Shown here: positions 36,607-45,030 of the stretch, in pieces
How the letters are laid out: every line of letters begins with the position of its first letter
Numbering within the stretch: the first letter of the stretch is position 1
Assembly (NCBI GenBank): GCA_017302135.1
Contig: JAFLDZ010000013.1
Coordinates: 1-64,000 of the forward strand
Reading direction: 5' to 3'
DNA length: 64,000 nt
Origin: Lysobacterales bacterium
GTDB taxonomy: Bacteria > Pseudomonadota > Gammaproteobacteria > Xanthomonadales > Xanthomonadaceae
Translations under genes and position numbers: made by a program
Notes under the pieces: model-generated
The model's input: only the letters and a program-made list of their open reading frames with translations
Told to the model about the DNA's origin: nothing
Database searches by the model: none

Positions 36607-37287
36607 TTGATTCGATCGGCGAACACCGCAGTTTTCGGCCCCGTGCAGTGCGCGTGGTGGCCGTATCGCCGGGGCGACCGCGCCGAACCGCTGGTGCGCG
36701 CGTGGCTCGGCGCGCTGTGGGATCTGCCGGCGGACGCGTTGGCGCTGACCCGCGATGGCTTCGGCCGACCGCATCTGGACGGCGGCGACCATCACGTCGA
36801 CCTCAACTGGAGCCACAGCGGCGACTGGTTGATCGCCGCCTGCGTCGAAGGCGGGCGGGTCGGTATCGATATCGAACTGCTGCGACCGCGACCGAAAGCG
36901 CTGGCGCTGGCGAAGCGGTTCTTCGCGCCGGAGGAAACCGCGTGGCTGACGACGCTGGCCGGCGATCCCGCGCATCTGCAGCACGCCTTCACCCGGCTGT
37001 GGTGCGCGAAGGAAGCGCTGCTGAAGGCGCACGGCCGCGGTCTGTCGTTCGGCCTGGAAAAACTGCAGTTCGCGCTCGACGACAATGACGACGCGCCGCA
37101 GCTGGTCGGCTGCGAATCCGCACTGGGCGCGCCGGAGGATTGGCGGCTGGAGGCCTGGTCGCCGGTGCCGGGGTATCTGGCGACGGTGGCCTGGCGTGGG
37201 CTTGGGGGAATGGAGCTCGGGGCTGAAGCCCCTCCTACAGCCCTCCGACAGCCCCTCCCACAAAAATACCTCCCGCATAATCCGCAC
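36607..37287 (+). CDS. 4'-phosphopantetheinyl transferase; frame continues without a stop into rsmG
   Basis: A Sfp/HetI-type transferase that moves phosphopantetheine from CoA to carrier proteins. Motifs: GIDIE (86-90, Mg-binding Asp and Glu) and [12 protein letters not shown] (132-143). The domain ends near residue 200 (LATVAWRG). After it the frame crosses a 66-base repeat and has no stop codon before the rsmG ATG, and it is in phase with rsmG, so the whole frame 36607-37944 could give a 445-residue fusion. The upstream start is a TTG at 36607; a GTG at 36643 is another option. It diverges from the AMP-ligase, which suggests a shared pathway. Confidence 0.85.
37203..37268. repeat. Xanthomonadaceae-type GGGGCTGAAGCCCC intergenic repeat
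   Basis: The stretch includes the palindrome GGGGCTGAAGCCCC (37219-37232) followed by TCCTACAG and CAGCCCCTCCCACA blocks. This type of short repeat is very common between genes in Xanthomonas and Lysobacter genomes. Here it joins the phosphopantetheinyl transferase and rsmG frames in phase and probably removed the stop of the former. Confidence 0.7.
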
Positions 37288-37944
37288 ATGACCACCCACG
37301 ATCTTCCCGCCGCCGCCCGCAACGATCTGGATGCCGGCCTGCTGGCGCTGCGCCTCGATCCGGCGCTGGCCGACCCGCTGGCGCGCTATCTGGCGCTGCT
37401 GCTGCGCTGGAACGCGACCTACAACCTCACCGCGATCCGCGACCCGCGCGAGATGGTGACCAAGCATCTGCTGGATTCGCTGGCGATGGCGCCGTTCGTC
37501 GCTTCGGTGCCGACCCTGGCCGATCTCGGCACCGGGCCGGGGCTGCCCGGCATCCCGCTGGCGATCGCGGTGCCGGGGCTGCGCGTGACCCTGGTGGAAT
37601 CGAACGGCAAGAAAGCCCGGTTCATGCGCGAGGCGCTGCGGACCCTGGGTCTGGGCAATGCCGAAGTGGCCGAATCGCGGATCGAAGCGCTCGCCCGGCC
37701 CGGCGCGTTCATGGCGATCACCGCCCGCGCCCTGGCCACGCTGCCGCAGATTCTGACCCTGGGCGGGCATCTGCTGGCCGAGGACGGTGTGCTGCTGGCG
37801 ATGAAGGGCGCCCGCCCCGACGACGAGATCGCGGCCCTGCCCGCCGGCTGGGCACTGCGGGAGATCCATCCCCTGATCGTGCCCGGCCTGGACGCAGATC
37901 GGCATCTGGTGACGGTCGGCAGGACGAAATCGACCATCGGCTGA
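37288..37944 (+). CDS. rsmG: 16S rRNA (guanine-527-N7)-methyltransferase
   Basis: A 218-residue SAM-dependent enzyme (GidB/RsmG) that methylates G527 in the 530 loop of 16S rRNA. Motifs: [20 protein letters not shown] near 46-65, the SAM site [15 protein letters not shown] at 79-93, [15 protein letters not shown] near 103 and SRIEAL near 130. No Shine-Dalgarno precedes the ATG. A CATAAT box ends six bases before it (37276-37281), so a leaderless transcript or expression as a fusion with the upstream transferase frame are both possible. It is followed by parA and parB in the usual order near the chromosome origin. Confidence 0.95.
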   Translation: MTTHDLPAAARNDLDAGLLALRLDPALADPLARYLALLLRWNATYNLTAIRDPREMVTKHLLDSLAMAPFVASVPTLADLGTGPGLPGIPLAIAVPGLRVTLVESNGKKARFMREALRTLGLGNAEVAESRIEALARPGAFMAITARALATLPQILTLGGHLLAEDGVLLAMKGARPDDEIAALPAGWALREIHPLIVPGLDADRHLVTVGRTKSTIG

Positions 37945-38050
37945 CGGCAGCCGCGGCCGGCAACGGGCATAATCTGCGGTTCGGCCCGCGTCTTCACCGA
38001 CACCGGCACCCCGGCTCCACCCAGACCACCCGAGACTTCCGGACCCCACC

Positions 38051-38872
38051 ATGGCCCGCATCATCGCCATCGCCAACCAGAAAGGCGGAGTCGGCAAGAC
38101 CACCACGTCGGTCAATCTCGCCGCCGCACTGGCGCAGGCGCCCAAGCGGGTGCTGCTGGTCGACCTCGACGCCCAGGGCAACGCCACCATGGGCAGCGGC
38201 ATCGACAAACGCGAGCTGGCCGGCTCCACCTGCGACGTGATCCTGGAAGAGATGCACGCCGCCGACGTGATCGTGCGCGTGCCCGAAGGCTTCGACCTGA
38301 TGCCCGGCAACAGCGACCTGACCGCCGCCGAGATCGAGCTGATGGACGAGCCCGGCCGCGAACAGCGGCTGCGGCGCGCGCTGGAGCCGCTGCGCGAACG
38401 CTACGATTTCATCCTCGTCGACTGCCCACCGGCGCTCTCGCTGCTGACCTTGAATGCATTGACCGCAGCCGATTCGATCCTGGTGCCGATGCAGTGCGAG
38501 TACTACGCGCTCGAAGGCCTCAGCGCGCTGCTGCAGACCATCGATGCATTGAAAGCCAAGCTCAATCCGGCGCTGGAGATCGAAGGCGTGCTGCGCACCA
38601 TGTTCGACGTGCGCAACAACCTCGCCAACGCGGTCTCGGCGGACCTCACTTCGCACTTCGGCGACAAAGTGTTCCGCACCATCATTCCGCGCAACGTGCG
38701 CCTGGCCGAGGCGCCCAGCCACGGCCAGAGCATCGTCGGTTACGACAAGGGGTCGCGCGGGGCCATCGCTTACCTCGGACTGGCCGGCGAAATCATCCGC
38801 CACCAGCGCGAACGCGCGCAAAAAGCCGGCCCTGGCAGTCCGCGCCCCTTCACTTCGGAGACTCGCGCATGA
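38051..38872 (+). CDS. parA: chromosome-partitioning ATPase ParA (Soj)
   Basis: A 273-residue deviant Walker ATPase. Walker A is KGGVGKTTTSVNLA (11-24), Walker A' VDLDAQGN near 41-48 and Walker B FILVDCPPALS near 121. It segregates the origin region together with ParB bound at parS. Chromosomal type, without the N-terminal DNA-binding extension of plasmid ParA. Its stop overlaps the parB start (ATGA at 38869-38872). The C-terminus carries a short extra tail. Confidence 0.96.
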   Translation: MARIIAIANQKGGVGKTTTSVNLAAALAQAPKRVLLVDLDAQGNATMGSGIDKRELAGSTCDVILEEMHAADVIVRVPEGFDLMPGNSDLTAAEIELMDEPGREQRLRRALEPLRERYDFILVDCPPALSLLTLNALTAADSILVPMQCEYYALEGLSALLQTIDALKAKLNPALEIEGVLRTMFDVRNNLANAVSADLTSHFGDKVFRTIIPRNVRLAEAPSHGQSIVGYDKGSRGAIAYLGLAGEIIRHQRERAQKAGPGSPRPFTSETRA

Positions 38873-39786
38873 CTGCTGCGAAGAAGCCGCGAGGCCTCGG
38901 CCGCGGCCTGGAAGCCCTGCTCGGCCCCAAGGCCGCCGCTGCGGCGCCCGCGCTGGAAGCCACGCCCGCCGACACGCTGCGGATGCTGCCGATCGATGCG
39001 CTGACGCCGGGCAAGTACCAGCCGCGCCGCGCGATGGACCCGGGCAAGCTCACCGAGCTGGCCGAATCGATCAAGGCGCAGGGCGTGATCCAGCCCGTCG
39101 TCGTGCGCGAAATCGCCAAGGACAAGGGCGGCAAGGTCTACGAGATCATCGCCGGCGAACGCCGCTGGCGCGCCTCGCAGCAGGCCGGTCTGACCGAACT
39201 GCCGGTCGTCATCCGCGTTGTCGACGACCGTACCGTGGTCGCGATGGCGCTGATCGAGAACATCCAGCGCGAAGACCTCAATCCGCTGGAAGAAGCGCAG
39301 GCGCTGCAGCGGCTGATCGACGAATTCGACCTCACCCACGCGCAGGCCGCCGAAGCCGTGGGCCGTTCGCGCGCTGCGGTGTCCAACCTGCTGCGCCTGC
39401 TCGAACTGCCGTCCGACATCCGCACGCTGGTGGAAACCCGCGCGCTGGAAATGGGCCATGCCCGCGCGCTGCTGTCGCTGGCGCCGCAGGCCGCGATCGC
39501 ACTGGCGCGCCAGGCCGCCGAACTCGGCTGGTCGGTGCGCGAAGTCGAACACCGCGTGCAGCAGTACAGCGCCGGTCAGATCCCTTCGGGCACCAAGGCG
39601 AAAACCAACGGCGCCAAGGCCAAGCCGCAGGCCGACATCGTCGCGCTGGAGCGCGATCTGTCCGAATCGCTGGGCACCAAGGTCAACGTGCTGCACGGCC
39701 GCGGCGGCAAGGGCCGGCTGGTGATCCACTACACCGACCTGGATACGCTGGAAGGCGTGCTGGAGCGGTTGAAGGCGCGCGGGTAA
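38869..39786 (+). CDS. parB: chromosome-partitioning protein ParB (Spo0J)
   Basis: A 305-residue CTPase and parS-binding clamp. The N-terminal GLGRGLEALLG box binds ParA. The ParB/Srx domain has the CTP motif GERRWRASQQAG near 96. The helix-turn-helix LTHAQAAEAVGRSRAAVSNLL is near 158-178, and a C-terminal dimerisation domain ends LEGVLERLKARG. It is coupled to parA by a 4-base overlap. I saw no consensus parS (TGTTTCACGTGAAACA) while reading, but I cannot rule one out. Confidence 0.96.
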   Translation: MTAAKKPRGLGRGLEALLGPKAAAAAPALEATPADTLRMLPIDALTPGKYQPRRAMDPGKLTELAESIKAQGVIQPVVVREIAKDKGGKVYEIIAGERRWRASQQAGLTELPVVIRVVDDRTVVAMALIENIQREDLNPLEEAQALQRLIDEFDLTHAQAAEAVGRSRAAVSNLLRLLELPSDIRTLVETRALEMGHARALLSLAPQAAIALARQAAELGWSVREVEHRVQQYSAGQIPSGTKAKTNGAKAKPQADIVALERDLSESLGTKVNVLHGRGGKGRLVIHYTDLDTLEGVLERLKARG

Positions 39787-39789
39787 GCC

Positions 39790-39809
39790 TGTAGCACGCT
39801 TGTGCTACA
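39790..39809. promoter_or_regulatory. palindromic operator of the toxin-antitoxin pair
   Basis: TGTAGCAC-GCTT-GTGCTACA is a perfect 8-base inverted repeat with a 4-base spacer. It lies 31-50 bases before the antitoxin ATG and only four bases after the parB stop. Ribbon-helix-helix antitoxins bind such palindromes to repress their own promoter. TACATT (39806-39811) could be the -10 element, covered by the operator. Confidence 0.7.
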
Positions 39810-39839
39810 TTCGCCGCATCCACCCGCCGCGAGGCTGCC

Positions 39840-40124
39840 ATGTCCACCACCACGATTCGTATTCCCGATGAGCTGAAGGCGCGTCTGTCGCGTATCGCCG
39901 AGCACGAAGGAACTTCGACCCACGGCCTCATCATTGAAGCCATCGCTGAAAAAGCCGATGCACTGGAACAGCGCCAGTCTTTTTATGCTGAAGCCGAAGC
40001 GCGTTATGCGAAGGTGTTGCAGACCGGTCTGGCCGTCACATGGGAAGACATGCGCGAGTATCTCGACGCACGCATGGCGGGCAAACATCCGCCCCGTCCC
40101 GTGCCGAAACCGATCTCCGAGTAA
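39840..40124 (+). CDS. ribbon-helix-helix (CopG/ParD-like) antitoxin
   Basis: A 94-residue protein with an N-terminal ribbon-helix-helix domain (STTTIRIPDELKARLSRIAE, then GTSTHGLIIEAIAEKA) that should dimerise and bind the upstream palindrome. The C-terminal part (40-94) should wrap the toxin. The cognate ParE-like toxin gene begins three bases after its TAA. Confidence 0.88.
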   Translation: MSTTTIRIPDELKARLSRIAEHEGTSTHGLIIEAIAEKADALEQRQSFYAEAEARYAKVLQTGLAVTWEDMREYLDARMAGKHPPRPVPKPISE

Positions 40125-40127
40125 CGC

Positions 40128-40424
40128 GTGGCTTCCATTCGCTACGCAGATGAGGTCACTGACGACTTCGATCGCATCCTCGACCACCTGATCCAACACG
40201 AGTCGGTCGATGCGCTTGATCGCTTCACCGGGATTCGTACGGCGATTGACGTTCTTGCAACGAGTCCGTTGATAGGCCGCCCCGCAGCGGGCGAATTCAG
40301 GGAACTGGTCATTGGCCGCGGCGGCCGTGGCTATGTCGCCCTGTATCGTTATTCCGAAGCCATGGACCGAATCACGGTCGTCGCCATCCGCGCCCAGAAA
40401 GAATCCGGATACCACCGCCCATGA
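40128..40424 (+). CDS. RelE/ParE-superfamily toxin
   Basis: A 98-residue toxin-like protein with the fold pattern of ParE/RelE: an N-terminal strand and two helices (ADEVTDDFDRILDHLIQHES), LATSPLIGRPAAGEFRELVIGR in the middle, and C-terminal strands GYVALYRYSEAMDRITVVAIRAQ. ParE members poison gyrase, RelE members cut mRNA on the ribosome; which one applies is not clear. The start is GTG at 40128, close behind the antitoxin. Its TGA overlaps the ATG of the glycosyltransferase (40421-40424), so toxin and glycosyltransferase translation are coupled. Confidence 0.87.
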   Translation: MASIRYADEVTDDFDRILDHLIQHESVDALDRFTGIRTAIDVLATSPLIGRPAAGEFRELVIGRGGRGYVALYRYSEAMDRITVVAIRAQKESGYHRP

Positions 40425-41143
40425 CCCAACCCCACCTCTCCGTCGTCGTCCCCGTGTTCAACGAGCGCGACAACGTCACGCCGCTCATCAACGAGATTAC
40501 CGCTGCGCTGCGCGGCCTGACCTCGTTCGAGATCGTCTATGTCGACGACTGCTCGCGCGACGACACGCTCGACGTGCTGAAGGCGCTCAAGGCCGAGGTT
40601 CCCGAGCTGCGCGTGATCAAGCACATCAGCCAGAGCGGGCAGAGCACCGCAGTGCGCAACGGTGTGAAGCAATCGCGCGGCGCATGGATCGCGACGCTCG
40701 ACGGCGACGGCCAGAACGATCCGGCGGACATCCCCAAGCTGCTCGCCAAGCGCGACGAATCCGCCGCCGACGTGAAACTGTTCGCCGGCTGGCGCGTGAA
40801 CCGCAAGGACACCGGCAGCAAGCGCTGGGCGTCGAAATTCGCGAATGCGATCCGCAGCCGCATGCTGCGCGATGCCACGCCCGATACCGGCTGCGGCATC
40901 AAGCTGTTCGAGCGCGAGGCTTTCCTCGACCTGCCGTACTTCAACCACATGCACCGCTATCTGCCGGCGCTGATGCAGCGCGCGGGCTGGAAAACGGTCA
41001 GCGTGCCGGTGAACCATCGCCACCGCGCCAGCGGCGTATCGAAGTACAACAATCTCAACCGCGCCCTGGTCGGCCTGCGCGATCTGCGCGGCGTGGCCTG
41101 GCTGATCGTGCGCAGCAAGCGCACCGCCCTCGAAGAGCTGTAG
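40421..41143 (+). CDS. family 2 glycosyltransferase (dolichol-phosphate-mannose-synthase-like)
   Basis: A 240-residue GT-A enzyme. Nucleotide-sugar motifs: VVVPVFNERDNV near 8, YVDDCSRDDT near 40, and the metal-binding DGDGQND near 94-100. HRHRASGVSKYNNLNRA near the C-terminus is typical of the DPM1/GtrB-like group that charges a polyprenyl phosphate with a sugar for envelope glycan decoration. There is no C-terminal membrane pair, unlike GtrB. It is followed two bases later by a LABN membrane protein, a common partner. Confidence 0.92.
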   Translation: MTQPHLSVVVPVFNERDNVTPLINEITAALRGLTSFEIVYVDDCSRDDTLDVLKALKAEVPELRVIKHISQSGQSTAVRNGVKQSRGAWIATLDGDGQNDPADIPKLLAKRDESAADVKLFAGWRVNRKDTGSKRWASKFANAIRSRMLRDATPDTGCGIKLFEREAFLDLPYFNHMHRYLPALMQRAGWKTVSVPVNHRHRASGVSKYNNLNRALVGLRDLRGVAWLIVRSKRTALEEL

Positions 41144-41145
41144 GC

Positions 41146-41496
41146 ATGGATCCCGTCGCCGTGGACATCATGAACTCGCCGATCCCGTGGCTGGCGTGGA
41201 CCGGGCTGCACATGAGCCCGTGGAAACTGATCGGCCTCACCGGCGCGCTGATGTTCGGCGGCCGCTGGCTGGTGCAGTTCATCGCCAGCAAACGCCAGGG
41301 CAAGCCGGTGATCCCGCGGCTGTTCTGGTACATGAGCATCATCGGCAGCCTGATGACGCTCAGCTATTTCGTCTTTTCGTCGAAGCAGGACTCGGTGGGC
41401 ATCATCCAGAATCTGTTTCCGGCCTTCACCGCCTGCTACAGCCTGTATCTGGACATCAAACATCGCGGCTGGCATCGGGACAGGAACACGCACTGA
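41146..41496 (+). CDS. lipid A biosynthesis N-terminal domain (LABN) membrane protein
   Basis: A 116-residue protein with three hydrophobic segments (about 27-45, 58-75 and 84-102) and the LABN signature: GLTGALMFGGRWLVQFIASK near 30-49, IPRLFWYMSIIGSLMTLSYF near 55-74, and QDSVGIIQNLFPAF. LABN proteins accompany polyprenyl-phosphate glycosyltransferases in lipid A or O-antigen modification. Coupled to the upstream GT2 gene by a 2-base gap. A downstream arabinose- or mannose-transferase partner is absent here. Confidence 0.9.
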   Translation: MDPVAVDIMNSPIPWLAWTGLHMSPWKLIGLTGALMFGGRWLVQFIASKRQGKPVIPRLFWYMSIIGSLMTLSYFVFSSKQDSVGIIQNLFPAFTACYSLYLDIKHRGWHRDRNTH

Positions 41497-41524
41497 AAGC
41501 ACGCACTGAAAAGCACGCACTGAA
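41487..41524. repeat. three copies of CACGCACTGAA at the LABN stop
   Basis: CACGCACTGAA occurs at 41487-41497, 41500-41510 and 41514-41524, separated by 2 and 3 bases. The first copy contains the TGA stop of the LABN gene. Probably a slippage product. Confidence 0.85.
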
Positions 41525-41715
41525 TCCCGACGCGGCAGATGGTCCGTAACCGTGAGGGACGACAGGGATGCCGCAGCGGTCGAGCCGAGACCTTGCGATC
41601 ACAGCCTCATGTCGACCGACGCCGATGATCGACGCTGAACGTCGAGGCCGAACATCGATGCCGGAGTCCGGGCCGCGCCCGCAACGGTCTTCCACTTCAA
41701 TCCTCGTGAGCACAC

Positions 41716-42777
41716 ATGTCGAACGATGCATCTCCGACGCTGGCCGAATCCTCCTTCGAGCAGCCGCCCGCCGCCTTCCCGATGATGTCGGCCTACATGC
41801 CGATGGTGAAGAGCGCGGCGATGACCTCGGCCGCCGAACTGGGCGTGTTCCATTTCCTGCATCGACAGCCGGCTTCGCCGCTGGATGCGGCGCGCGCGCT
41901 GGATGCCAGCGGGCAAGGCATGCAAAGCCTGTTCCACGCCCTGGCATCGTTCGACCTGCTCATTCGCAACGGCGACGGCACCTACCGCAACGCACCGTTC
42001 ATCGAACACTATTTCACGCCGGCGGCAGCGGCTGACCTCACTGCGGGGCTGCTGTGGAACGCCGAGGCCATGAAGCTGATGACCGGGCTCACCGATGCGA
42101 TCCGACAGGGGCGGCCGGCCGAATCGATGTGGGCCACGATGACGCGCAGGCCCGGCATGGGCGCGCTGTTCTCGCGCTACATGGAAGCGTTCGCCGGTTA
42201 TTTTTCCGCCGATCTCCTGCAGCACATCGACATCCCCGCCGGCGCCAGCCAGCTGCTCGACATCGGCGGCTCCCACGGCCTGCATGCGGCGTCCCTGTGC
42301 CTGCGTCATCCGCAGTTGCACGCGACCGTCTTCGACCTGGCCGAAAGCCTCACCCAGACCCCGCGCGTGATCGAACAGCACGGCCTGCAGGCGCGCATGA
42401 CCCTGCGTGCGGGCGATGCGGTCAGCGACGACTTCGGCAGCGGAAGCGACGGCGGCAAGTTCGATGTCGTCCTGCTGCTGTCGGTGCTGCACAACCAGAC
42501 CGAAGCCGACGCGCAGGACATCGTCCGCCGTGCGCTGGACGCGCTGAAGCCGGGCGGACTGATCGTGATCCACGAATATTTCCACGACCCGGCCAACCCG
42601 GGCCGCTACGCGGCATCGTTCCTGCTGACCCTGCTGGTCGAGGTCGGCACCACGCTGCAGCAGCCCGACCTGCTGCAGACCTGGCTGCGCGACGGCGGAT
42701 GCCGCACGATCCGCCGTGTGGACATGCAAGAAGAAGGCAAGGGCTCGCTGCTGTTGGCGATGCGGGACGGGGCCTGA
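41716..42777 (+). CDS. class I SAM-dependent O-methyltransferase (COMT/ASMT-like)
   Basis: A 353-residue enzyme. Residues 25-110 are a winged-helix dimerisation domain (MTSAAELGVFHFLHRQPASP), and 175-345 a Rossmann methyltransferase domain with the SAM motif LLDIGGSHG (180-188), FDLAESL near 216 and the catalytic-region LLLSVLHNQTEADA near 258. It resembles acetylserotonin/caffeate O-methyltransferases, which methylate small phenols or secondary metabolites; the substrate is unknown. Single gene with a 219-base upstream gap. Confidence 0.9.
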   Translation: MSNDASPTLAESSFEQPPAAFPMMSAYMPMVKSAAMTSAAELGVFHFLHRQPASPLDAARALDASGQGMQSLFHALASFDLLIRNGDGTYRNAPFIEHYFTPAAAADLTAGLLWNAEAMKLMTGLTDAIRQGRPAESMWATMTRRPGMGALFSRYMEAFAGYFSADLLQHIDIPAGASQLLDIGGSHGLHAASLCLRHPQLHATVFDLAESLTQTPRVIEQHGLQARMTLRAGDAVSDDFGSGSDGGKFDVVLLLSVLHNQTEADAQDIVRRALDALKPGGLIVIHEYFHDPANPGRYAASFLLTLLVEVGTTLQQPDLLQTWLRDGGCRTIRRVDMQEEGKGSLLLAMRDGA

Positions 42778-42882
42778 GTCCGGCGGCGGCCCGCATAGTC
42801 CTTTCGATCAGCTCAATGCCGGCCGCGATTGGTGTAGTCTCGGTCGCGCCTCTGGGGAGAGGCCTCACAATCAGGGGACATC

Positions 42883-44184
42883 ATGACTCGCTGGCATCGA
42901 TGGGGTTTGGCGGTTGCGGCATTGACGCCGGGCGTGGCCTGCGCGCAGACGTCGGCCGAGGAGATCGTGCACTCGGTCTGGATCGCGACCTGCGCCGGAC
43001 TGGTGTTGCTGATGCAGCCGGGTTTCGCGCTGCTGGAAAGCGGGTTCTGCCGCGCGAAGAACGCGGTCAACGTGATCATGAAGAACTTCACCGACTGCGC
43101 CATCGCCTCGCTGGCGTATTGGGCGGTGGGATTCGGGCTGATGTTCGGCCTGAGCTGGAACGGCATGGTCGGCACCAGCGACTTCTTTCCCGGCGGCGGC
43201 AACGACACCTCGCTGGTGAATGTGCTCTACCAGACCTTCTTCGCCGCCACCGCCGCGACCATCATCAGCGGCGCGGTCGCCGAGCGCGTCCGCTTCATGC
43301 CGTATCTGGTCGGCACCGCGATCATGGTCTGCGTGATCTACCCGATCTACGGCGCATGGGTCTGGGGCGGCACCGCTGACAATCCGGGCTGGCTGCGCGG
43401 AATGGGCTTCCTCGATACCGCCGGTGGTTCCGCCGTGCACGTGATCGGCGGCTTCACCGCGCTGGGCGCGCTGGTGGTGCTGGGGCCGCGCCTCGGACGC
43501 TTCTCGCGCACCGGCGAGGTCCGCGAAATTCCCGGCCACAATCTGCCGCTGGCGGCGCTCGGTGCGTTCCTGCTGTGGGTGGGTTGGCTGGGCTTCAACG
43601 GCGGCGCCGCCGATCCTGATTTCAAGGATCTCGGCGTGATCGTGCTCAACACCCATCTCGGCGCGGCCGCCGGCATCGTTGGCGCGATGCTGACGCTCGC
43701 CATCCATCGCCGCCCGCTGCTGATGTCGGCCGTGCTCAACGGTGCGCTCGGCGGTCTGGTCGCGATCACCGCCGGTGCGAAATACATGGATCCCGGTTTC
43801 GCCATCGTCACCAGTCTGGTCGGCGGCATGATCGCCGTGGTCGGCCCGGCGATGCTGCAGCGGATGAAGATCGACGACGTGGTCGATGCGGTCTCGGTGC
43901 ACGGCTTCTGCGGCATGTGGGGCACCATCGCCACCGGCATGTTCATGCGCGACAACCTGTTCGATCTCCACCGGATCGGCGTGCAGACGCTCGGGACCTT
44001 CGTTGCCGCCGGCTGGGCGTTCGCCATCGGCTGGGCCGTGTACAAACTGCTGGCGATCACCATCGGCGTGCGCGCCAGCACCGAGCACGAACAGCGCGGC
44101 CTGGATTACACCGAGCATTACGAAATCGGCTACGGCGAATTCATGGCCTCGCGCACGCATCGCGATCTGGGCGGCGAGGCCTGA
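42883..44184 (+). CDS. amt: ammonium transporter Amt
   Basis: A 433-residue ammonium channel with a cleavable signal sequence (1-21, ending VACA) and eleven helices. Conserved pore histidines are His186 (GGSAVHVIGG) and His340 (SVHGFCGMWG), with the family motif DTAGGSAVH. The cytoplasmic C-terminal tail ends ASRTHRDLGGEA; the usual PII-binding region is present (DYTEHYEIGYGEF). No glnK lies upstream, unlike most proteobacterial loci, and I saw no sigma-54 promoter motif in the gap. A small cytoplasmic protein gene follows three bases later. Confidence 0.95.
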   Translation: MTRWHRWGLAVAALTPGVACAQTSAEEIVHSVWIATCAGLVLLMQPGFALLESGFCRAKNAVNVIMKNFTDCAIASLAYWAVGFGLMFGLSWNGMVGTSDFFPGGGNDTSLVNVLYQTFFAATAATIISGAVAERVRFMPYLVGTAIMVCVIYPIYGAWVWGGTADNPGWLRGMGFLDTAGGSAVHVIGGFTALGALVVLGPRLGRFSRTGEVREIPGHNLPLAALGAFLLWVGWLGFNGGAADPDFKDLGVIVLNTHLGAAAGIVGAMLTLAIHRRPLLMSAVLNGALGGLVAITAGAKYMDPGFAIVTSLVGGMIAVVGPAMLQRMKIDDVVDAVSVHGFCGMWGTIATGMFMRDNLFDLHRIGVQTLGTFVAAGWAFAIGWAVYKLLAITIGVRASTEHEQRGLDYTEHYEIGYGEFMASRTHRDLGGEA

Positions 44185-44187
44185 TCG

Positions 44188-44922
44188 ATGGCGGCCAACG
44201 ACAACACCAGCATGGGCCTGAACTATCGGCGGCGGGTGATCTATCACGCGCTGCACGACACGTTCTCCGACCCGCAGGAAGTCCGCCGCTTTTTCGATCT
44301 GTGGCAGCGCGATCACAGCCACGAGGCGCATTTCGTGGTCACCCGTTTCGCGGCGGTCGTGGCGAAGAACGCGGGTTTCGATGCGCAGCAGCGGTCGACC
44401 TTCCAGCGACGCCTGTTCCATGGCCTGACCCAGACCTACGACAACCTGCCGCGGGTGCCGGACACCTGGATGCCCACCGCCGAGCCGGCGGCGATTCAAG
44501 CCGCAGCGTCGTCGCCGTCCGCGTCGTTGCCCACCGAAGCCGCGACGACGGCGCGCGTGGAGCCGCCGGAGTTGATCGTATTCAAGACCTTCGCACAGAC
44601 GATCGCTGCTGCAATCCTGGCCAAGGCCGATCGCCACCCGGGCGTGCTGCTGCAGGCGGTCGGCGATCTTGCCGTCGCAACGGCCGGTCGGGAACAGGAA
44701 CTGCATCGGATTTTCGAACGCTGGGCGGAAGCGCGCTTCGCTTCCGACGCGTTGCCGAAACTCCAGTCGCAGGACGATCTGCGTCCGCTCGCCCATCTGC
44801 TCTATCTGCTCGCCGCCGACCTGCTCGGCCCGATGCAGGCCGATCGCCTGCTGGCGCAGGCCGCGAGCGATGCGGAACGTTTGCCGGAAGCGTCGATGTT
44901 CTCGCCGCAGATCCTGCTGTAG
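44188..44922 (+). CDS. conserved-looking cytoplasmic protein of unknown function next to amt
   Basis: A 244-residue protein with two helical halves joined by an Ala/Pro/Ser-rich linker (about 95-125). The first half reads MGLNYRRRVIYHALHDTFSD, then PQEVRRFFDLWQRDHSHEAH; the second has KTFAQTIAAAILAKADRHPG. No signal peptide, membrane helix or known motif. It starts three bases after the amt stop, so it is co-translated with the ammonium transporter and may relate to nitrogen status. Confidence 0.75.
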   Translation: MAANDNTSMGLNYRRRVIYHALHDTFSDPQEVRRFFDLWQRDHSHEAHFVVTRFAAVVAKNAGFDAQQRSTFQRRLFHGLTQTYDNLPRVPDTWMPTAEPAAIQAAASSPSASLPTEAATTARVEPPELIVFKTFAQTIAAAILAKADRHPGVLLQAVGDLAVATAGREQELHRIFERWAEARFASDALPKLQSQDDLRPLAHLLYLLAADLLGPMQADRLLAQAASDAERLPEASMFSPQILL

Positions 44923-45030
44923 CCCGAAAGCGAATCCGGCCGAAGCCGGATTCGCATGGACAGCGGTCGCATCGTCATCGTCGCCCGTTGCGCAGGCGAT
45001 CAACGACCATCAACGCCGATCAGCGGTAAC

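Noticed and set aside
38000..40000. parS site near parAB
   Set aside because: No sequence close to TGTTTCACGTGAAACA was seen on reading; an exact pattern scan of the window would settle it.
42778..42882. Sigma-54 promoter for amt
   Set aside because: No TGGC-N9-TGC type motif was recognised in the gap.
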